Below, piece by piece: positions 43,815 through 53,591 of a DNA stretch of 64,000 bases; within the stretch, counting starts at the first letter, position 1, and each line of letters opens with the position of its first letter. A program made the position numbers and the translations under genes. The stretch spans positions 62,001 through 126,000 of the forward strand of contig JAVKBW010000016.1 of NCBI GenBank assembly GCA_040222995.1, written 5' to 3'. This DNA is from JAVKBW01 sp040222995 (GTDB lineage: Bacteria; Pseudomonadota; Alphaproteobacteria; UBA8366; Aestuariispiraceae). Below the pieces are notes generated by a model. The model saw only the letters and a list, made by a program, of their open reading frames with translations. It was not told the DNA's origin and did not search any database.

Positions 43815-45254
43815 ATGCCCTTCACAATCGCAATTGCCGGTCGTCCGAACGTCGGTAAGTCGACGCTCTTCAACCGCCTGGTCGGTAAGCGGCTGGCGCT
43901 TGTCGACGATGTGCCGGGGGTGACGCGCGACCGCCGGGAAGGTGCGGCGCAACTGGCCGATCTGCATTTCAACGTTTTCGATACGGCCGGGCTGGAAACA
44001 GCGGAACCGGGCAGTCTCGCCGGCCGGATGACTGCCCAGACCGAACGGGCCTTGGGCGACGCCGACGCCGTGATGTTCGTCATCGATGCCCGTGCCGGCA
44101 TCACCACCGACGATGAAATCTTCGCCGAAACGATCCGCAAATGCGGCCGGCCGGTGATACTGGTCGCGAACAAATGCGAAGGCGCTGCCGGCATGCCGGG
44201 CATGCTGGAAGCCTACAAGCTGGGGCTTGGCGACCCCGTCCCGATTTCGGCGGAACACGGCGACGGCATAACGGATCTGTACGATGCCATTGTCGGTTCA
44301 TCGAAAGACCGGTCGGTGTTCGATGCCGAGTTCCAGAACACGGTCGATTTTTCCATCCGGACACCGGATGACGGTACCGACGACGATGAAGACGACTTGC
44401 AGACGCCGATTCCCAGCCTGCCGATTCAGTTGGCGATTGTTGGGCGCCCGAATGTCGGCAAATCGACGCTGATAAACCGACTGATCGGCGAGGAACGGCT
44501 GCTGACGGGCCCCGAAGCCGGCATCACCCGCGATTCCATCGCGATTGACTGGCAGTGGAAGGGGCGCGACATCAGGCTTTCCGATACGGCGGGTCTGCGC
44601 AAGAAGGCGCGGATTTCCCGGAAAGTCGAAAGGTTGTCCGCCGCAGATTCGATGCGGACGATCCGCTTCGCCCAGGTTGTGGTCCTTGTTCTCGATGCGA
44701 ACGACATGCTCGAAAAACAGGATCTGACGATTGCCCGACAGGTTGTCGAAGAGGGGCGGGCGCTGCTGATCGCGGCCAATAAATGGGATGCGGTCGAGGA
44801 CAAGCCGAAACAGCTTCAACTGTTGCGGGACCGTATCGAAAAGTCGCTGCCCCAGGCGCGTGGAATTCCCGTGGTCACGGTGTCGGCCTTGCGCGGCGAC
44901 AAGCTGGACCGGTTGCTCGATGCCGTGCTGCGCACTTTCGATACCTGGAACAAGCGGGTTTCGACGTCGAAACTCAACAACTGGCTGGCCGGCATTACGG
45001 CGGAACATCCGCCGCCGCTGGCGAAGGGTCGCCGCGTTAAACTCCGCTACATGACTCAGGCGAAAACCCGGCCGCCCACTTTCGTTGTTTTCACGTCGAT
45101 TCCCGAGGCGTTGCCGGATTCCTACATGCGTTACCTGAGCAACCGGTTGCGCGAGGATTTTGACCTGCCGGGCATACCGATTAGACTCCATATGCGAAAG
45201 GGTAAAAATCCGTACGCCCCGGAAGACAAGAAACCACGAGGTAAGACGCGATGA
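43815..45254 (+). CDS. der: Double-domain GTPase Der (EngA)
   Basis: 479 residues with two GTPase domains in tandem and a C-terminal KH-like domain. G1 motifs are GRPNVGKSTLFNRL (9-22) and GRPNVGKSTLINRL (about 212-225); G3 motifs are DTAGLE and DTAGLR; G4 motifs are NKCE and NKWD. It is needed for 50S ribosome assembly. An acidic linker (TDDDEDDLQTP) joins the domains. The stop overlaps the start of the following lipoprotein gene by 4 bases. Confidence 0.97.
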   Translation: MPFTIAIAGRPNVGKSTLFNRLVGKRLALVDDVPGVTRDRREGAAQLADLHFNVFDTAGLETAEPGSLAGRMTAQTERALGDADAVMFVIDARAGITTDDEIFAETIRKCGRPVILVANKCEGAAGMPGMLEAYKLGLGDPVPISAEHGDGITDLYDAIVGSSKDRSVFDAEFQNTVDFSIRTPDDGTDDDEDDLQTPIPSLPIQLAIVGRPNVGKSTLINRLIGEERLLTGPEAGITRDSIAIDWQWKGRDIRLSDTAGLRKKARISRKVERLSAADSMRTIRFAQVVVLVLDANDMLEKQDLTIARQVVEEGRALLIAANKWDAVEDKPKQLQLLRDRIEKSLPQARGIPVVTVSALRGDKLDRLLDAVLRTFDTWNKRVSTSKLNNWLAGITAEHPPPLAKGRRVKLRYMTQAKTRPPTFVVFTSIPEALPDSYMRYLSNRLREDFDLPGIPIRLHMRKGKNPYAPEDKKPRGKTR

Positions 45255-45670
45255 AGTCAGTGATCAGGTTCTTCAGGTTGTTTCCCGGTATATTGCTTGC
45301 CTGTGCCGTACTGACCGGATGCGTGTCGCTTGGCGCTCTGACCGGCGGCACTGATGAGTTCGACGGCGTATGGGCCGGCCGGTTTACCTTCTCGTCCGGC
45401 GAAAACACCTGCGTGAGGCGCGGCGGTGTACGGGCAGATATATCGCAGGGCGATGTCGATGGCGATGTATCCTGGCAGGATTCCGATTCACGCAGCACGA
45501 TCAGCGGTTTCATAAAAGAAGGGGGCGCCTTCACCGGAACCGCTTCCAGAGGATCGAGAAGTTTCGCCGATCTGGAGGGGACGTTCTCGGAACTCAATGC
45601 CGAGGGAACCTGGACTTCCAGTCGCTGTCGCGGCGCATGGTCGATGCGCAAGGTGCGAAACGCGTCGTAA
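45251..45670 (+). CDS. Small lipoprotein of unknown function
   Basis: 139 residues. A signal peptide ends in the lipobox AVLTGC (Cys at 24). The mature domain is beta-rich (FDGVWAGRFTFSSGENTCVRRGGVRADI...GTWTSSRCRGAW), with two cysteines that may pair. No named family recognised. The start overlaps the der stop (ATGA), so it is the last gene of the yfgM-bamB-der operon and is translationally coupled; a role in the envelope is likely. A strong terminator follows. Confidence 0.8.
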   Translation: MKSVIRFFRLFPGILLACAVLTGCVSLGALTGGTDEFDGVWAGRFTFSSGENTCVRRGGVRADISQGDVDGDVSWQDSDSRSTISGFIKEGGAFTGTASRGSRSFADLEGTFSELNAEGTWTSSRCRGAWSMRKVRNAS

Positions 45671-45697
45671 CGGCATCAACACAACGACCGCAACAGA

Positions 45698-45724
45698 AAA
45701 GGCCGCTTCCCGGAAGCGGCCTTT
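45698..45724. terminator. Strong bidirectional terminator
   Basis: AAAGGCCGCTT, a 5-base loop and AAGCGGCCTTT form an 11-bp perfect stem. On the plus strand it is followed by agattttt, and on the minus strand by TTTTCTG. It separates the der operon from the convergent rpmG. Confidence 0.85.
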
Positions 45725-45752
45725 AGATTTTTCGCGAAACGATCCGTCAGGA

Positions 45753-45920
45753 TCACTTCATCTTGGATTCCTTGTACACGACGTGCTTGCGCACAACCGG
45801 ATCGTATTTCTTGAACTCAAGCTTTTCGGTCAGGGTCCGCGGGTTCTTCTTGGTCACGTAGAAATGACCTGTACCGGCCGAACTGACCAACTTGATTGCG
45901 AGGGTAGCTGGCTTCGCCAT
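45753..45920 (-). CDS. rpmG: 50S ribosomal protein L33
   Basis: 55 residues: MAKPATLAIKLVSSAGTGHF, then YVTKKNPRTLTEKLEFKKYD and PVVRKHVVYKESKMK. This is the standard L33 without the zinc-binding cysteines (Cys-minus form), as in many Proteobacteria. AAAGGAT lies about 8 bases upstream of the ATG. It is the last gene before the terminator. The 143-base gap on its 5' side contains two direct GTTTAAA copies but no further gene. Confidence 0.97.
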   Translation of the reverse strand: MAKPATLAIKLVSSAGTGHFYVTKKNPRTLTEKLEFKKYDPVVRKHVVYKESKMK

Positions 45921-46063
45921 CGCTCTATCCTTTAAACCGCTGTCTGCTTTAAACTGTTTCCATGGGGCAGGCGACCGAAGTCAGCCCGCACCTGATCGCG
46001 CGCACAATACGAACCGCGCCGGGGAAGTCAACATGGTTCTTCAGGCGTTAGAGCGGTTCACGT

Positions 46064-46783
46064 TTAATCGGAAGCAGCGTCGCGCAGCCGTTCGATTCTG
46101 GCATCCTCATGCCGCAGGATCGGCGTTTCCGACGCATCGTAGGTATAGGTCGGCACGGCGATGTCGACCGGTTCGAAAGGCCGGCGCTGAGACCACGCGA
46201 TCAGCGCCCGGGTCAGCATGAACCGGGTCACATCGGCCATTTCATCCGCCGCCAGTGCAAGGTCGACGCGTAGCCAGGCGACGTCCTCAAGCTCGTCATT
46301 GGGCGTAATGTCGCCGGTCATGGTTTCGCCACGGGCCAGAAAGAACAGGGCGTCGAACCGAATGGGCGACGATTCCGGTGTGATGGCCCGACCGACGAGT
46401 CCCAGCTTTTCCGTCGCCGGCGTTATTGTCGCTTCCCGGAAGCGGTGGGCGGTCGGTTCGTCGGTTTCGACATCCCAATCGCCCTCATTCCCGAGAAGCA
46501 GGCCGGTTTCCTCCGCGGTTTCGCGAATCGCGGTCCACAGATAGGCGCGTCCGTCTTCAATAACGGCATTCCGGGACAGGCCGGGTTTCGTGTTCGGATG
46601 AACCGCAAGCCCTCCGGCGATATCGATGTCTTCCTGATCGACCGTGCCGCCGGGAAACACCAGATATCCCGGCATGAACCGCATCGACCGGTGCCGTGTT
46701 CCCATCAGCACACAGGGAATGTCGGCCGTGTCGCGCAGAAGTATCAGGCTGGCGGACGGGCGGGGCGTAACGGGAGAAGGCAT
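46064..46783 (-). CDS. NUDIX hydrolase, NUDT19/NUDT7-like with split Nudix box
   Basis: 239 residues. The Nudix box is divided: FPGGTVDQED (about 42-51) is separated by some 35 residues from AIRETAEETGLLL (about 85-97), the arrangement found in the NUDT7/NUDT19 (CoA diphosphatase-like) group. These enzymes hydrolyse nucleoside diphosphate derivatives such as acyl-CoA. All acidic residues of the REx2EE motif are present. It follows the S41 protease gene after 15 bases, within the topA-rnr-rpmG cluster. Confidence 0.9.
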   Translation of the reverse strand: MPSPVTPRPSASLILLRDTADIPCVLMGTRHRSMRFMPGYLVFPGGTVDQEDIDIAGGLAVHPNTKPGLSRNAVIEDGRAYLWTAIRETAEETGLLLGNEGDWDVETDEPTAHRFREATITPATEKLGLVGRAITPESSPIRFDALFFLARGETMTGDITPNDELEDVAWLRVDLALAADEMADVTRFMLTRALIAWSQRRPFEPVDIAVPTYTYDASETPILRHEDARIERLRDAASD

Positions 46784-46798
46784 AATCGGGAAAGACTT

Positions 46799-48364
46799 TC
46801 AGCTTGCCGGTGGAAGGCCGATTTCAATCGCTTTCGTGTACAGATACGGGTTTTCGACCAGATATTGCGCAATATCTTCCACCGATTTCGGATTGACCGA
46901 CGGTTCCCACGGACAGGTGGCGAGAACCTGCTTGTGCCCGGCGTCATCGTTTGGCCCGGTCCGTCGTCGAAGAGACAGATTGTGTAGGGTTGTCAGCGGA
47001 TCGTCGATCAGGATCTGTTTCAGCAGGATATCCGGCGTGACGTCATCCAGCACGCATACGGTCGGCATGACGCCAAGGTCATGCAGGGCGTAGCCGCTCG
47101 GCGCCAGAAGCCGCGCCCAGGTCAAAATGAATTCCCCCTGGTTCGGTAACGGTAAAACCGTCTGCACGGTCCCCTTGCCGAATGTGGATGCGCCGACGAT
47201 CACGGCCCTGCCATGATCCTGCATCGCTGCGGCGAGAACTTCGGCGGCCGATGCGCTGGCCCCGTTGGTCAGAACCGCGATGCGCAGCCCGCGCGCGATG
47301 TCGCCGGGCTGGGCTTCGAACCGTTGCAGCGACCGGGGGTGCCGGCCCAGCGTTTTCGAAACCAGTCCTTCGGCCAGAAACAGGTCGGCTACATCGACAG
47401 CGCGTTCCAGCAGGCCGCCGGGGTTGCCGCGCAGATCGAGTATCAGGCCGTCCGGCGGTCCGGTGTCATCGTTCTTCGCCCGGGCGACGGCTTCCGCGAC
47501 GCGAATACCCGTCCGGTCGTTGAAGCCGGAAATCCTGATGATGGCGGTTTTGCCCTGCCGTTCATAGACCACCGTGTTCGGAACGATTTTGGTGCGGCCG
47601 ACGGTGATATCGAACGGATCGGCCAATCCATCCCGCAGGATCGTCAGAACGACAGTTGCGTTGATCGGCCCGCGCAGGATCCGGATGACCCGGCGCAACG
47701 ACTGCCCGCCAATCGATTTCCCGTCGATCGCGACGATTCTGTCGCCCACCAGCAAGCCCGCCGCGGCGGCCGGCCTGTCGACCTCGACGGTCGAGATGAT
47801 GACGCCATCCGGGTCTTCCTTTATCGACACGCCGATCCCGCCAAATCCTTCGCGGTTCTCACGATTGGCCTGGGCGTCTTCCGGGCCGGCATAACGGGAG
47901 TATCTGTCCAGCCGGTCCGCAATTGTCGAAAACATCCGCTGATACAGCATATCCGGCGTTTCGGCCTTTATTTGCGGCGATACCTCACGCATGGCGCCGG
48001 TCAAAAGGGTGGCGTTCCGCGACCATGTATCGACATCGTCTTCCGCGGAAACAGGCGCTTTCGCAACAAGCACGCCGTTGCTTTCCAGCCGGATTTCCGT
48101 GTCGGTTTCCGTTATCGCGATGGCCGGATCCAGATCGCCCAAAGCATCCAGGCCGTACAGGGTCAGATCGGAAAGATCCTCGACCTCGAGGTAAATACCC
48201 TGGATATCCGACAGCATCGCGCGGAACATTTCCTGCGTCATCGCATTGAACGCATGATCTTCCGGGTTTTCCTGGGTCGCACACGCGGAAACAAGCGCAA
48301 CGGCGCAGATGGCGATGAGGAAGTGTTCGAGAAAACCGGAAAACTTTCGGAAACGGCGAGGCAT
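46799..48364 (-). CDS. S41-family (carboxy-terminal processing) protease, lipoprotein
   Basis: 521 residues. The signal peptide ends in a lipobox (ALVSAC, Cys at 28), so it is a lipid-anchored periplasmic enzyme. A PDZ domain (about 195-275: GFGGIGVSI...VDRPAAAAGLLVGDRIVAIDGKSI) is inserted before the S41 catalytic domain, with LILDLRGNPGGLLERAVDVADLFL, the nucleophile Ser in TNGASASAAE and the Lys in STFGKGTVQ. Ctp proteases trim cell-wall hydrolases and other envelope proteins. It sits between rnr and the nudix gene. Confidence 0.93.
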   Translation of the reverse strand: MPRRFRKFSGFLEHFLIAICAVALVSACATQENPEDHAFNAMTQEMFRAMLSDIQGIYLEVEDLSDLTLYGLDALGDLDPAIAITETDTEIRLESNGVLVAKAPVSAEDDVDTWSRNATLLTGAMREVSPQIKAETPDMLYQRMFSTIADRLDRYSRYAGPEDAQANRENREGFGGIGVSIKEDPDGVIISTVEVDRPAAAAGLLVGDRIVAIDGKSIGGQSLRRVIRILRGPINATVVLTILRDGLADPFDITVGRTKIVPNTVVYERQGKTAIIRISGFNDRTGIRVAEAVARAKNDDTGPPDGLILDLRGNPGGLLERAVDVADLFLAEGLVSKTLGRHPRSLQRFEAQPGDIARGLRIAVLTNGASASAAEVLAAAMQDHGRAVIVGASTFGKGTVQTVLPLPNQGEFILTWARLLAPSGYALHDLGVMPTVCVLDDVTPDILLKQILIDDPLTTLHNLSLRRRTGPNDDAGHKQVLATCPWEPSVNPKSVEDIAQYLVENPYLYTKAIEIGLPPAS

Positions 48365-48423
48365 TGTTGCGTACTGACTCCTGCGGAACGTTGCTGAACA
48401 CTAGTCGGTTATCGCCTGTGACG

Positions 48424-50718
48424 CTATCGGCCTTTTCCCGAACGGGCACCGTAACGCCGGAACGGCTTGTTGCCGCCACCGCGTCGCGCCTTGCGAATCT
48501 GATCCGCGGTTGCCTTTCTTTCCTTGCTGCTCAGTACGCGGCCGCCCGAAAGAACGGTAAACTGAAGACTGCCGGTAATCGTGTTTGCTTCGGCCAGCCG
48601 CACGTCCACGGGATCGCCCAGCGTATAGGCATGGCCGGTCTTGTCGCCGACCAGGCGATGGTGCACTTCGTCGTGCCTGTAATAGTCCGACGGTAATAGC
48701 GTCTCGATCGGCACCAGTCCCTCGGCGCCGATGCCGTCGATAGAAACGAACAGGCCGAACCGTTGCGCGCCGGTTATTCTCGCTTTGTATTCGTGGCCGA
48801 TGCGGTCCGACATATAGGCTGTCAGATACCGCTCCATGGCGTTTCGTTCGGCGGCGATGGCGCGCCGTTCGGTTGACGATATCGTCTCGCCCAGTTCGGG
48901 AAACGCCGTCGCCTGATCCGGGGTCAGACCGCCGGGGCCGAGCCCGAACGCCTCAATCAGGCTGCGGTGAACCAGAAGGTCGGCATACCGGCGGATCGGT
49001 GAGGTAAAGTGGGCGTATTTCGGCAGCGACAAGCCGAAATGGCCGAGGTTTTCCGGCGCGTAAACCGCCTGTGCCTGCGCCCGCAGAATGATCTGAGAAA
49101 CAATCTGCGCGCTTGTCGACCCCGAGGCCTGATGAAGAATGCCGGTCAACAGGGCCGGTTTCATTACCGCGCCCTTGGCCAGGCCGTAGCCGAGCGACGC
49201 CAGGGTTTCACGCAGCCCCTCCAGCTTGTCCAGCGGCGGGCTTTCGTGAATTCGGTACATTACCGGCCGGCGTTTCTTTTCCAGCGCCTCCGCCGCGGCG
49301 ACATTGGCGAGGATCATGAATTCCTCGATCAGCCGGTGGCTGTCCAGCCGCTCACGGGGGATGATTTCGGCGACCTTGCCGTTCTCGCCGATGACGACCT
49401 GTTTTTCCGGAAGGTCGAGATCCAGCGTGCCGCGCCGTTTGCGGGCCTCGTCAAGCAATGCGAAGGCCTCGTAGAGCGGGGCGATCACTGTTTCGGTCAG
49501 AGGCTCCATTCGGTCGTCGACAATTCCGTTACGGGCTGCCTGAACCTGTTCGTAGGTCAGGCGGGCGGCCGACCGCATCAGCGCCCGGCTGAACCGGTGG
49601 CCGAGAAGTTTGCCCCTGGCGTCGATCCGCATTCTGACGGCCAGGCAGGCCCGGTCTTCGTCCGGGCGCAGCGAGCACAGGTCGTTGGACAGGCGTTCCG
49701 GCAGCATCGGAACGACGCGATCAGGAAAATAACAGGAATTGCCGCGAACCTGCGCGGCCTTGTCCAGCGGGCTGCCGGGCCGGACATAGTAGGCGACATC
49801 GGCAATCGCCACGGTCAGCACGAAGCCGCCGGCATTGCCGTCCGATGTATCCTTTTCGGCATGCACCGCATCGTCGAAATCGCGGGCATCGGCGCCGTCA
49901 ATCGTTACCAGCGGCAGGGACCGCAGGTCTTCGCGAAAGCTTTCCATTCCGGCGGCTTGCAGCCTGTCCGCCTCGGTCTGGGCGGCGTCGGGAAAATCGA
50001 CGGGAATGCCGTTCTGATGGATCGCGATCAGGCTGAACGATTTCGGTTCGTCCAGCCGGCCGATCCGTTCGATAAAATCGGCATCGTTGTCGCGGTTTCC
50101 CGACCGTGCAGGTCCGGCGGAATGCGGGCGGATCAGGACAAGATCGCCATCCGCCAGGGTTTCGCTTACCGGGCCGGTGAAACGGTATTCCCGGTCGTTT
50201 TTACGGTCCGTCGATGCCAGCCGCCAGTGTTTGCCGATGCGCTGGGCCACCGCGAGCACCGTTTCCGGCCCCGGCTTCAGTATGCGGATCGGCGAGGCTT
50301 CGTAACTGTTGCCGCCGGTGCGCTTCAACCGGGCAAGGACACGGTCGCCGTCTTTCGGCGGCGTGGTCCGGCGGCCGGACGGAACGACAATGATCTCGGC
50401 GTCGATGGCGGCGTTGTCGCCGGTTGCTTCCGCTACCAGATCTCCATCGTCGTTACGGCCGGAAACACGCAGGACGGCGACTTCCGGCAGTGCGCCTTTG
50501 GGGGCCAGTTTTCGCGATTTTCCACGGTCGATATCGCCTTCGCGTTCAAGCTCGCGCAGCAGCGCTTTCAGCTCGATACGCTGGTTGCCCTTGATGCCGA
50601 AATGACGGCCGATCTCGCGCTTGCCCACGGGCTTGTCGCTTTCCAGGATGAAGGCGACGACCTGTTCCCGTGTGGGAAACCCTTCTGACGGTTTTTTTGA
50701 CTTGGGTTTCTTTGCCAC
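48424..50718 (-). CDS. rnr: Ribonuclease R
   Basis: 764 residues. Domains in order: winged helix (about 15-65), cold-shock domains (about 75-240), RNB catalytic domain (about 250-590; metal-binding aspartates in DGADARDFDDAV) and S1 (about 650-735), then a basic tail (RKARRGGGNKPFRRYGARSGKGR). It is a 3'-5' exoribonuclease that degrades structured RNA, including rRNA and mRNA decay intermediates. It begins 3 bases after the topA stop, so the two are co-transcribed. Confidence 0.97.
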   Translation of the reverse strand: MAKKPKSKKPSEGFPTREQVVAFILESDKPVGKREIGRHFGIKGNQRIELKALLRELEREGDIDRGKSRKLAPKGALPEVAVLRVSGRNDDGDLVAEATGDNAAIDAEIIVVPSGRRTTPPKDGDRVLARLKRTGGNSYEASPIRILKPGPETVLAVAQRIGKHWRLASTDRKNDREYRFTGPVSETLADGDLVLIRPHSAGPARSGNRDNDADFIERIGRLDEPKSFSLIAIHQNGIPVDFPDAAQTEADRLQAAGMESFREDLRSLPLVTIDGADARDFDDAVHAEKDTSDGNAGGFVLTVAIADVAYYVRPGSPLDKAAQVRGNSCYFPDRVVPMLPERLSNDLCSLRPDEDRACLAVRMRIDARGKLLGHRFSRALMRSAARLTYEQVQAARNGIVDDRMEPLTETVIAPLYEAFALLDEARKRRGTLDLDLPEKQVVIGENGKVAEIIPRERLDSHRLIEEFMILANVAAAEALEKKRRPVMYRIHESPPLDKLEGLRETLASLGYGLAKGAVMKPALLTGILHQASGSTSAQIVSQIILRAQAQAVYAPENLGHFGLSLPKYAHFTSPIRRYADLLVHRSLIEAFGLGPGGLTPDQATAFPELGETISSTERRAIAAERNAMERYLTAYMSDRIGHEYKARITGAQRFGLFVSIDGIGAEGLVPIETLLPSDYYRHDEVHHRLVGDKTGHAYTLGDPVDVRLAEANTITGSLQFTVLSGGRVLSSKERKATADQIRKARRGGGNKPFRRYGARSGKGR

Positions 50719-50721
50719 CGA

Positions 50722-53400
50722 TCAGTCCGCAGCGTCGAAGCGCTGCTCGGTTGAACCGGAAGGCTTCCTGGCGGCAGCTTTTTTCGCCTTAGATTTTTTC
50801 GCGCGGCCTTTTTTCGCAGATGCCTTCTTGGCAGACGTTTTCTTGGCTGCCGGCTTCTTGACGCCGGCCTTGGCGGCCTTTTCGGCCAGCAGCCTGACGG
50901 CTTCGTCCAGTGTTACCGTTGCGGGATCGACATCCCGCGGCAACGAGGCATACAGCTTGCCGTGTTTGACATAGGGGCCGAACCTTCCGGCGCCCTGACT
51001 GACGACTTTGCCATCATCCGGATGTTCGCCCAGTTGCCGGGATGACCCGCCGCGCGCCTTCGGTTTCGCCGTTGCCAGCACTTCCATCGCCCGGTTCATG
51101 CCGATGTCCAGAACGCTGTCTTCCTCCGGTAATGAGGTATAGGCGGTGCCGTGTTTCAGGAACGGACCGTACCGGCCGACGCCGGCCTGGATCAACTCGC
51201 CGGATTCCGGATGGGGGCCGATATCGCGCGGCAGCGCCAGCAGTTTCAGCGCCAGGGCCAGATCGACGTCAGAGGCCGACATGCCCTTCAGCAACGATGC
51301 CCGTTTCGGCTTGGGCGGCGCTTTCTTGCCCTTTTCCTTTTCCGCCTGCTCGCCAAGCTGCACGTAAAGTCCGTACGGGCCCTTGCGCAATGTGACGTCT
51401 TCGCCGGTTTCAGGATGCGTTCCGAGTATCTTGGGATACGGTTCCGTATCGTCGTCGCTGGCTTCTTCGCCCAACTGCCGGGTATAGCGGCATTCCGGAT
51501 AGTTCGAACAGGCGATGAACGCGCCGTAGCGGCCGAAGTTCAGCCCCAGCCGGCCGCCGCTGCAGTTCGGGCATATCCGGGCGGTTTCCGTGCTGCCGTT
51601 TTCGTCCATGGCGAAGAAATGCGCCCCGAGATCGCGGTCGAGCGCATCGCGGACATCGACGCCGGACAACTGCATTGTCTGATCGATGATCTCGTTGAAC
51701 TGGCCCCAGAAATCCCGAAGCACTTTCTTCCAGTCGACGTCACCGTTGGATACCGCATCGAGCTGTTCTTCCAGATCTGCCGTAAAACCGTATTCAAAGT
51801 ACTTGTCGAAGAAACTCGACAGGAAGGACACGACCAGACGGCCACGGTCCCTCGGGACGAAACGCTTCTTGTCCAGCACGACATAGTCGCGGTCCTGCAG
51901 AACCTTCAGGATCGACGCATAGGTCGATGGCCGGCCGATTCCCAGTTCTTCCATCTTCTTGACCAGACTGGCTTCCGAATACCGGGGCGGCGGCTGGGTG
52001 AAATGCTGGTTCGGCGTAATGGTCTCGACAGCGGCGTCTTCGCCTTCGTTCATCACGGGTAGGCGCTTGTCGCCGTCTTCGGCGTCGGCCGGCATATCGT
52101 CAGTATCTTCGAAATACAGTTTCAGGAACCCGTCGAATTTTACGACGGAGCCGTTCGCCCGGAACGTCACCTGACCATCGTTGCTGACCAGATCGACGGC
52201 GACGCGGTCGATGACGGCGGCGGCCATCTGCGAAGCCGTCGTGCGTTTCCAGATCAGCTCGTACAGGCGCAGCATGTCGCCGTCCAGGCGATGCGCGACC
52301 TGCGACGGGTGGCGAAACAGGTCGGTCGGCCGCACCGCTTCGTGCGCTTCCTGGGCATTCTTCGCCTTTGTCTTGTACTGGCGCGGACTGGACGGCAGAT
52401 ATTCGTCGCCGAAATGCTGGGAGATCATCTGCCGGCAACCGGAAATCGCTTCGCCGCTCAGCGTCGTGCTGTCGGTCCGCATATAGGTGATCAGGCCGAC
52501 GGTCTCGCCACCCAGATCGATCCCTTCATACAGTTTCTGCGCCAGTTGCATCGTGCGCGACGTGCCGAAGCCGAGCTTTCGGCTGGCTTCCTGTTGCAGC
52601 GTCGACGTCGTGAAGGGCGGGGCGGGGTTTCTGTTTTGGGTCTTTCGTTCGATCTGCCGGACGTCGTAGCGTTTCGCCTGGGCCGTTGCGACGGCGGCCT
52701 GCGCCTTCGCTTCGTTGCCGAGCGTAAACTTGTCGAGCTTCGCGCCGTCGAGATGGATCAGGCGCGCGCTGAAGGCGTCACCGCGCGTCGTCGTCATCCC
52801 GGCTTCGACCGACCAGTATTCCTCGGCCCGGAAGGCTTCGATTTCAGCTTCGCGTTCGCAGATCAGCCGCAGGGCGACGGACTGCACGCGGCCGGCGGAT
52901 TTTGCGCCGGGCAGCTTACGCCACAAAACCGGCGACAGGGTGAATCCGACCAGATAGTCCAGCGCCCGGCGGGCGAGATAGGCGTCGATCAGCTCGCGGT
53001 TCAGATCGCGCGGATGCGCCATCGCCTCGAGAACGGCGCGTTTGGTGATTTCGTGAAACACGACGCGGCTGACATTCAGCCCGTTCAGCGCTTTCCGGCG
53101 CGCCAGTTCTTCCTGGACATGCCAGGAAATCGCCTCGCCTTCCCTGTCCGGGTCGGTCGCCAGTATCAGATTGTCCGCGCCCTTGATCGCTTTCGCAATG
53201 TCGTCCATCCGCTTCTTGCTGCGGCCGTCGACCTCCCAGGACATGGAAAAATCATCGTCCGGGCGGACGGAACCGTCTTTCGGCGGCAGATCGCGGATAT
53301 GGCCGAAACTGGCGAGAACTTCATACCCGTCGCCAAGATACTTGTTGATCGTTTTGGCCTTCGCTGGCGATTCGACGATAACGACGTTCGCGGCGCCCAT
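50722..53400 (-). CDS. topA: DNA topoisomerase I
   Basis: 892 residues. The TOPRIM domain is N-terminal (VIVESPAKAKTINKYLG; ATDPDREGEAISWH with metal-binding acids at 83-88). The active-site tyrosine is Y306 in GLITYMRTDST. A four-cysteine zinc finger (CPNCSGG...FIACSNYPECRY, about 605-640) and repeated topo C-terminal domains follow. The end is a long Lys/Ala-rich tail (about 850-885). It relaxes negative supercoils. A run of about 190 bases lies upstream, between it and the DUF2336 gene; no gene was seen there. Confidence 0.98.
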   Translation of the reverse strand: MGAANVVIVESPAKAKTINKYLGDGYEVLASFGHIRDLPPKDGSVRPDDDFSMSWEVDGRSKKRMDDIAKAIKGADNLILATDPDREGEAISWHVQEELARRKALNGLNVSRVVFHEITKRAVLEAMAHPRDLNRELIDAYLARRALDYLVGFTLSPVLWRKLPGAKSAGRVQSVALRLICEREAEIEAFRAEEYWSVEAGMTTTRGDAFSARLIHLDGAKLDKFTLGNEAKAQAAVATAQAKRYDVRQIERKTQNRNPAPPFTTSTLQQEASRKLGFGTSRTMQLAQKLYEGIDLGGETVGLITYMRTDSTTLSGEAISGCRQMISQHFGDEYLPSSPRQYKTKAKNAQEAHEAVRPTDLFRHPSQVAHRLDGDMLRLYELIWKRTTASQMAAAVIDRVAVDLVSNDGQVTFRANGSVVKFDGFLKLYFEDTDDMPADAEDGDKRLPVMNEGEDAAVETITPNQHFTQPPPRYSEASLVKKMEELGIGRPSTYASILKVLQDRDYVVLDKKRFVPRDRGRLVVSFLSSFFDKYFEYGFTADLEEQLDAVSNGDVDWKKVLRDFWGQFNEIIDQTMQLSGVDVRDALDRDLGAHFFAMDENGSTETARICPNCSGGRLGLNFGRYGAFIACSNYPECRYTRQLGEEASDDDTEPYPKILGTHPETGEDVTLRKGPYGLYVQLGEQAEKEKGKKAPPKPKRASLLKGMSASDVDLALALKLLALPRDIGPHPESGELIQAGVGRYGPFLKHGTAYTSLPEEDSVLDIGMNRAMEVLATAKPKARGGSSRQLGEHPDDGKVVSQGAGRFGPYVKHGKLYASLPRDVDPATVTLDEAVRLLAEKAAKAGVKKPAAKKTSAKKASAKKGRAKKSKAKKAAARKPSGSTEQRFDAAD

Positions 53401-53591
53401 GCCTTGGTAATCCCTGTTCTGTTTCGGCTGTCAGCAACCGGTTTTCGATTGATCCACGCCGGTTACGCCGACCGTAACTGGCATGGCTTGGCCCATTGCG
53501 TCAACAAGAGGTGTGGTCACGGATGCGTTTTTCAAACAATCGTCGGACAATGGCGATTGCGCTTTTGTATCCGGTCCGGAAGAAGAAACGA

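Noticed and set aside
49009..50688. 559-residue plus-strand frame opposite rnr, and a similar one at 52291-53595 opposite topA
   Set aside because: Both lie wholly within highly conserved enzyme genes on the other strand and show only biased composition.
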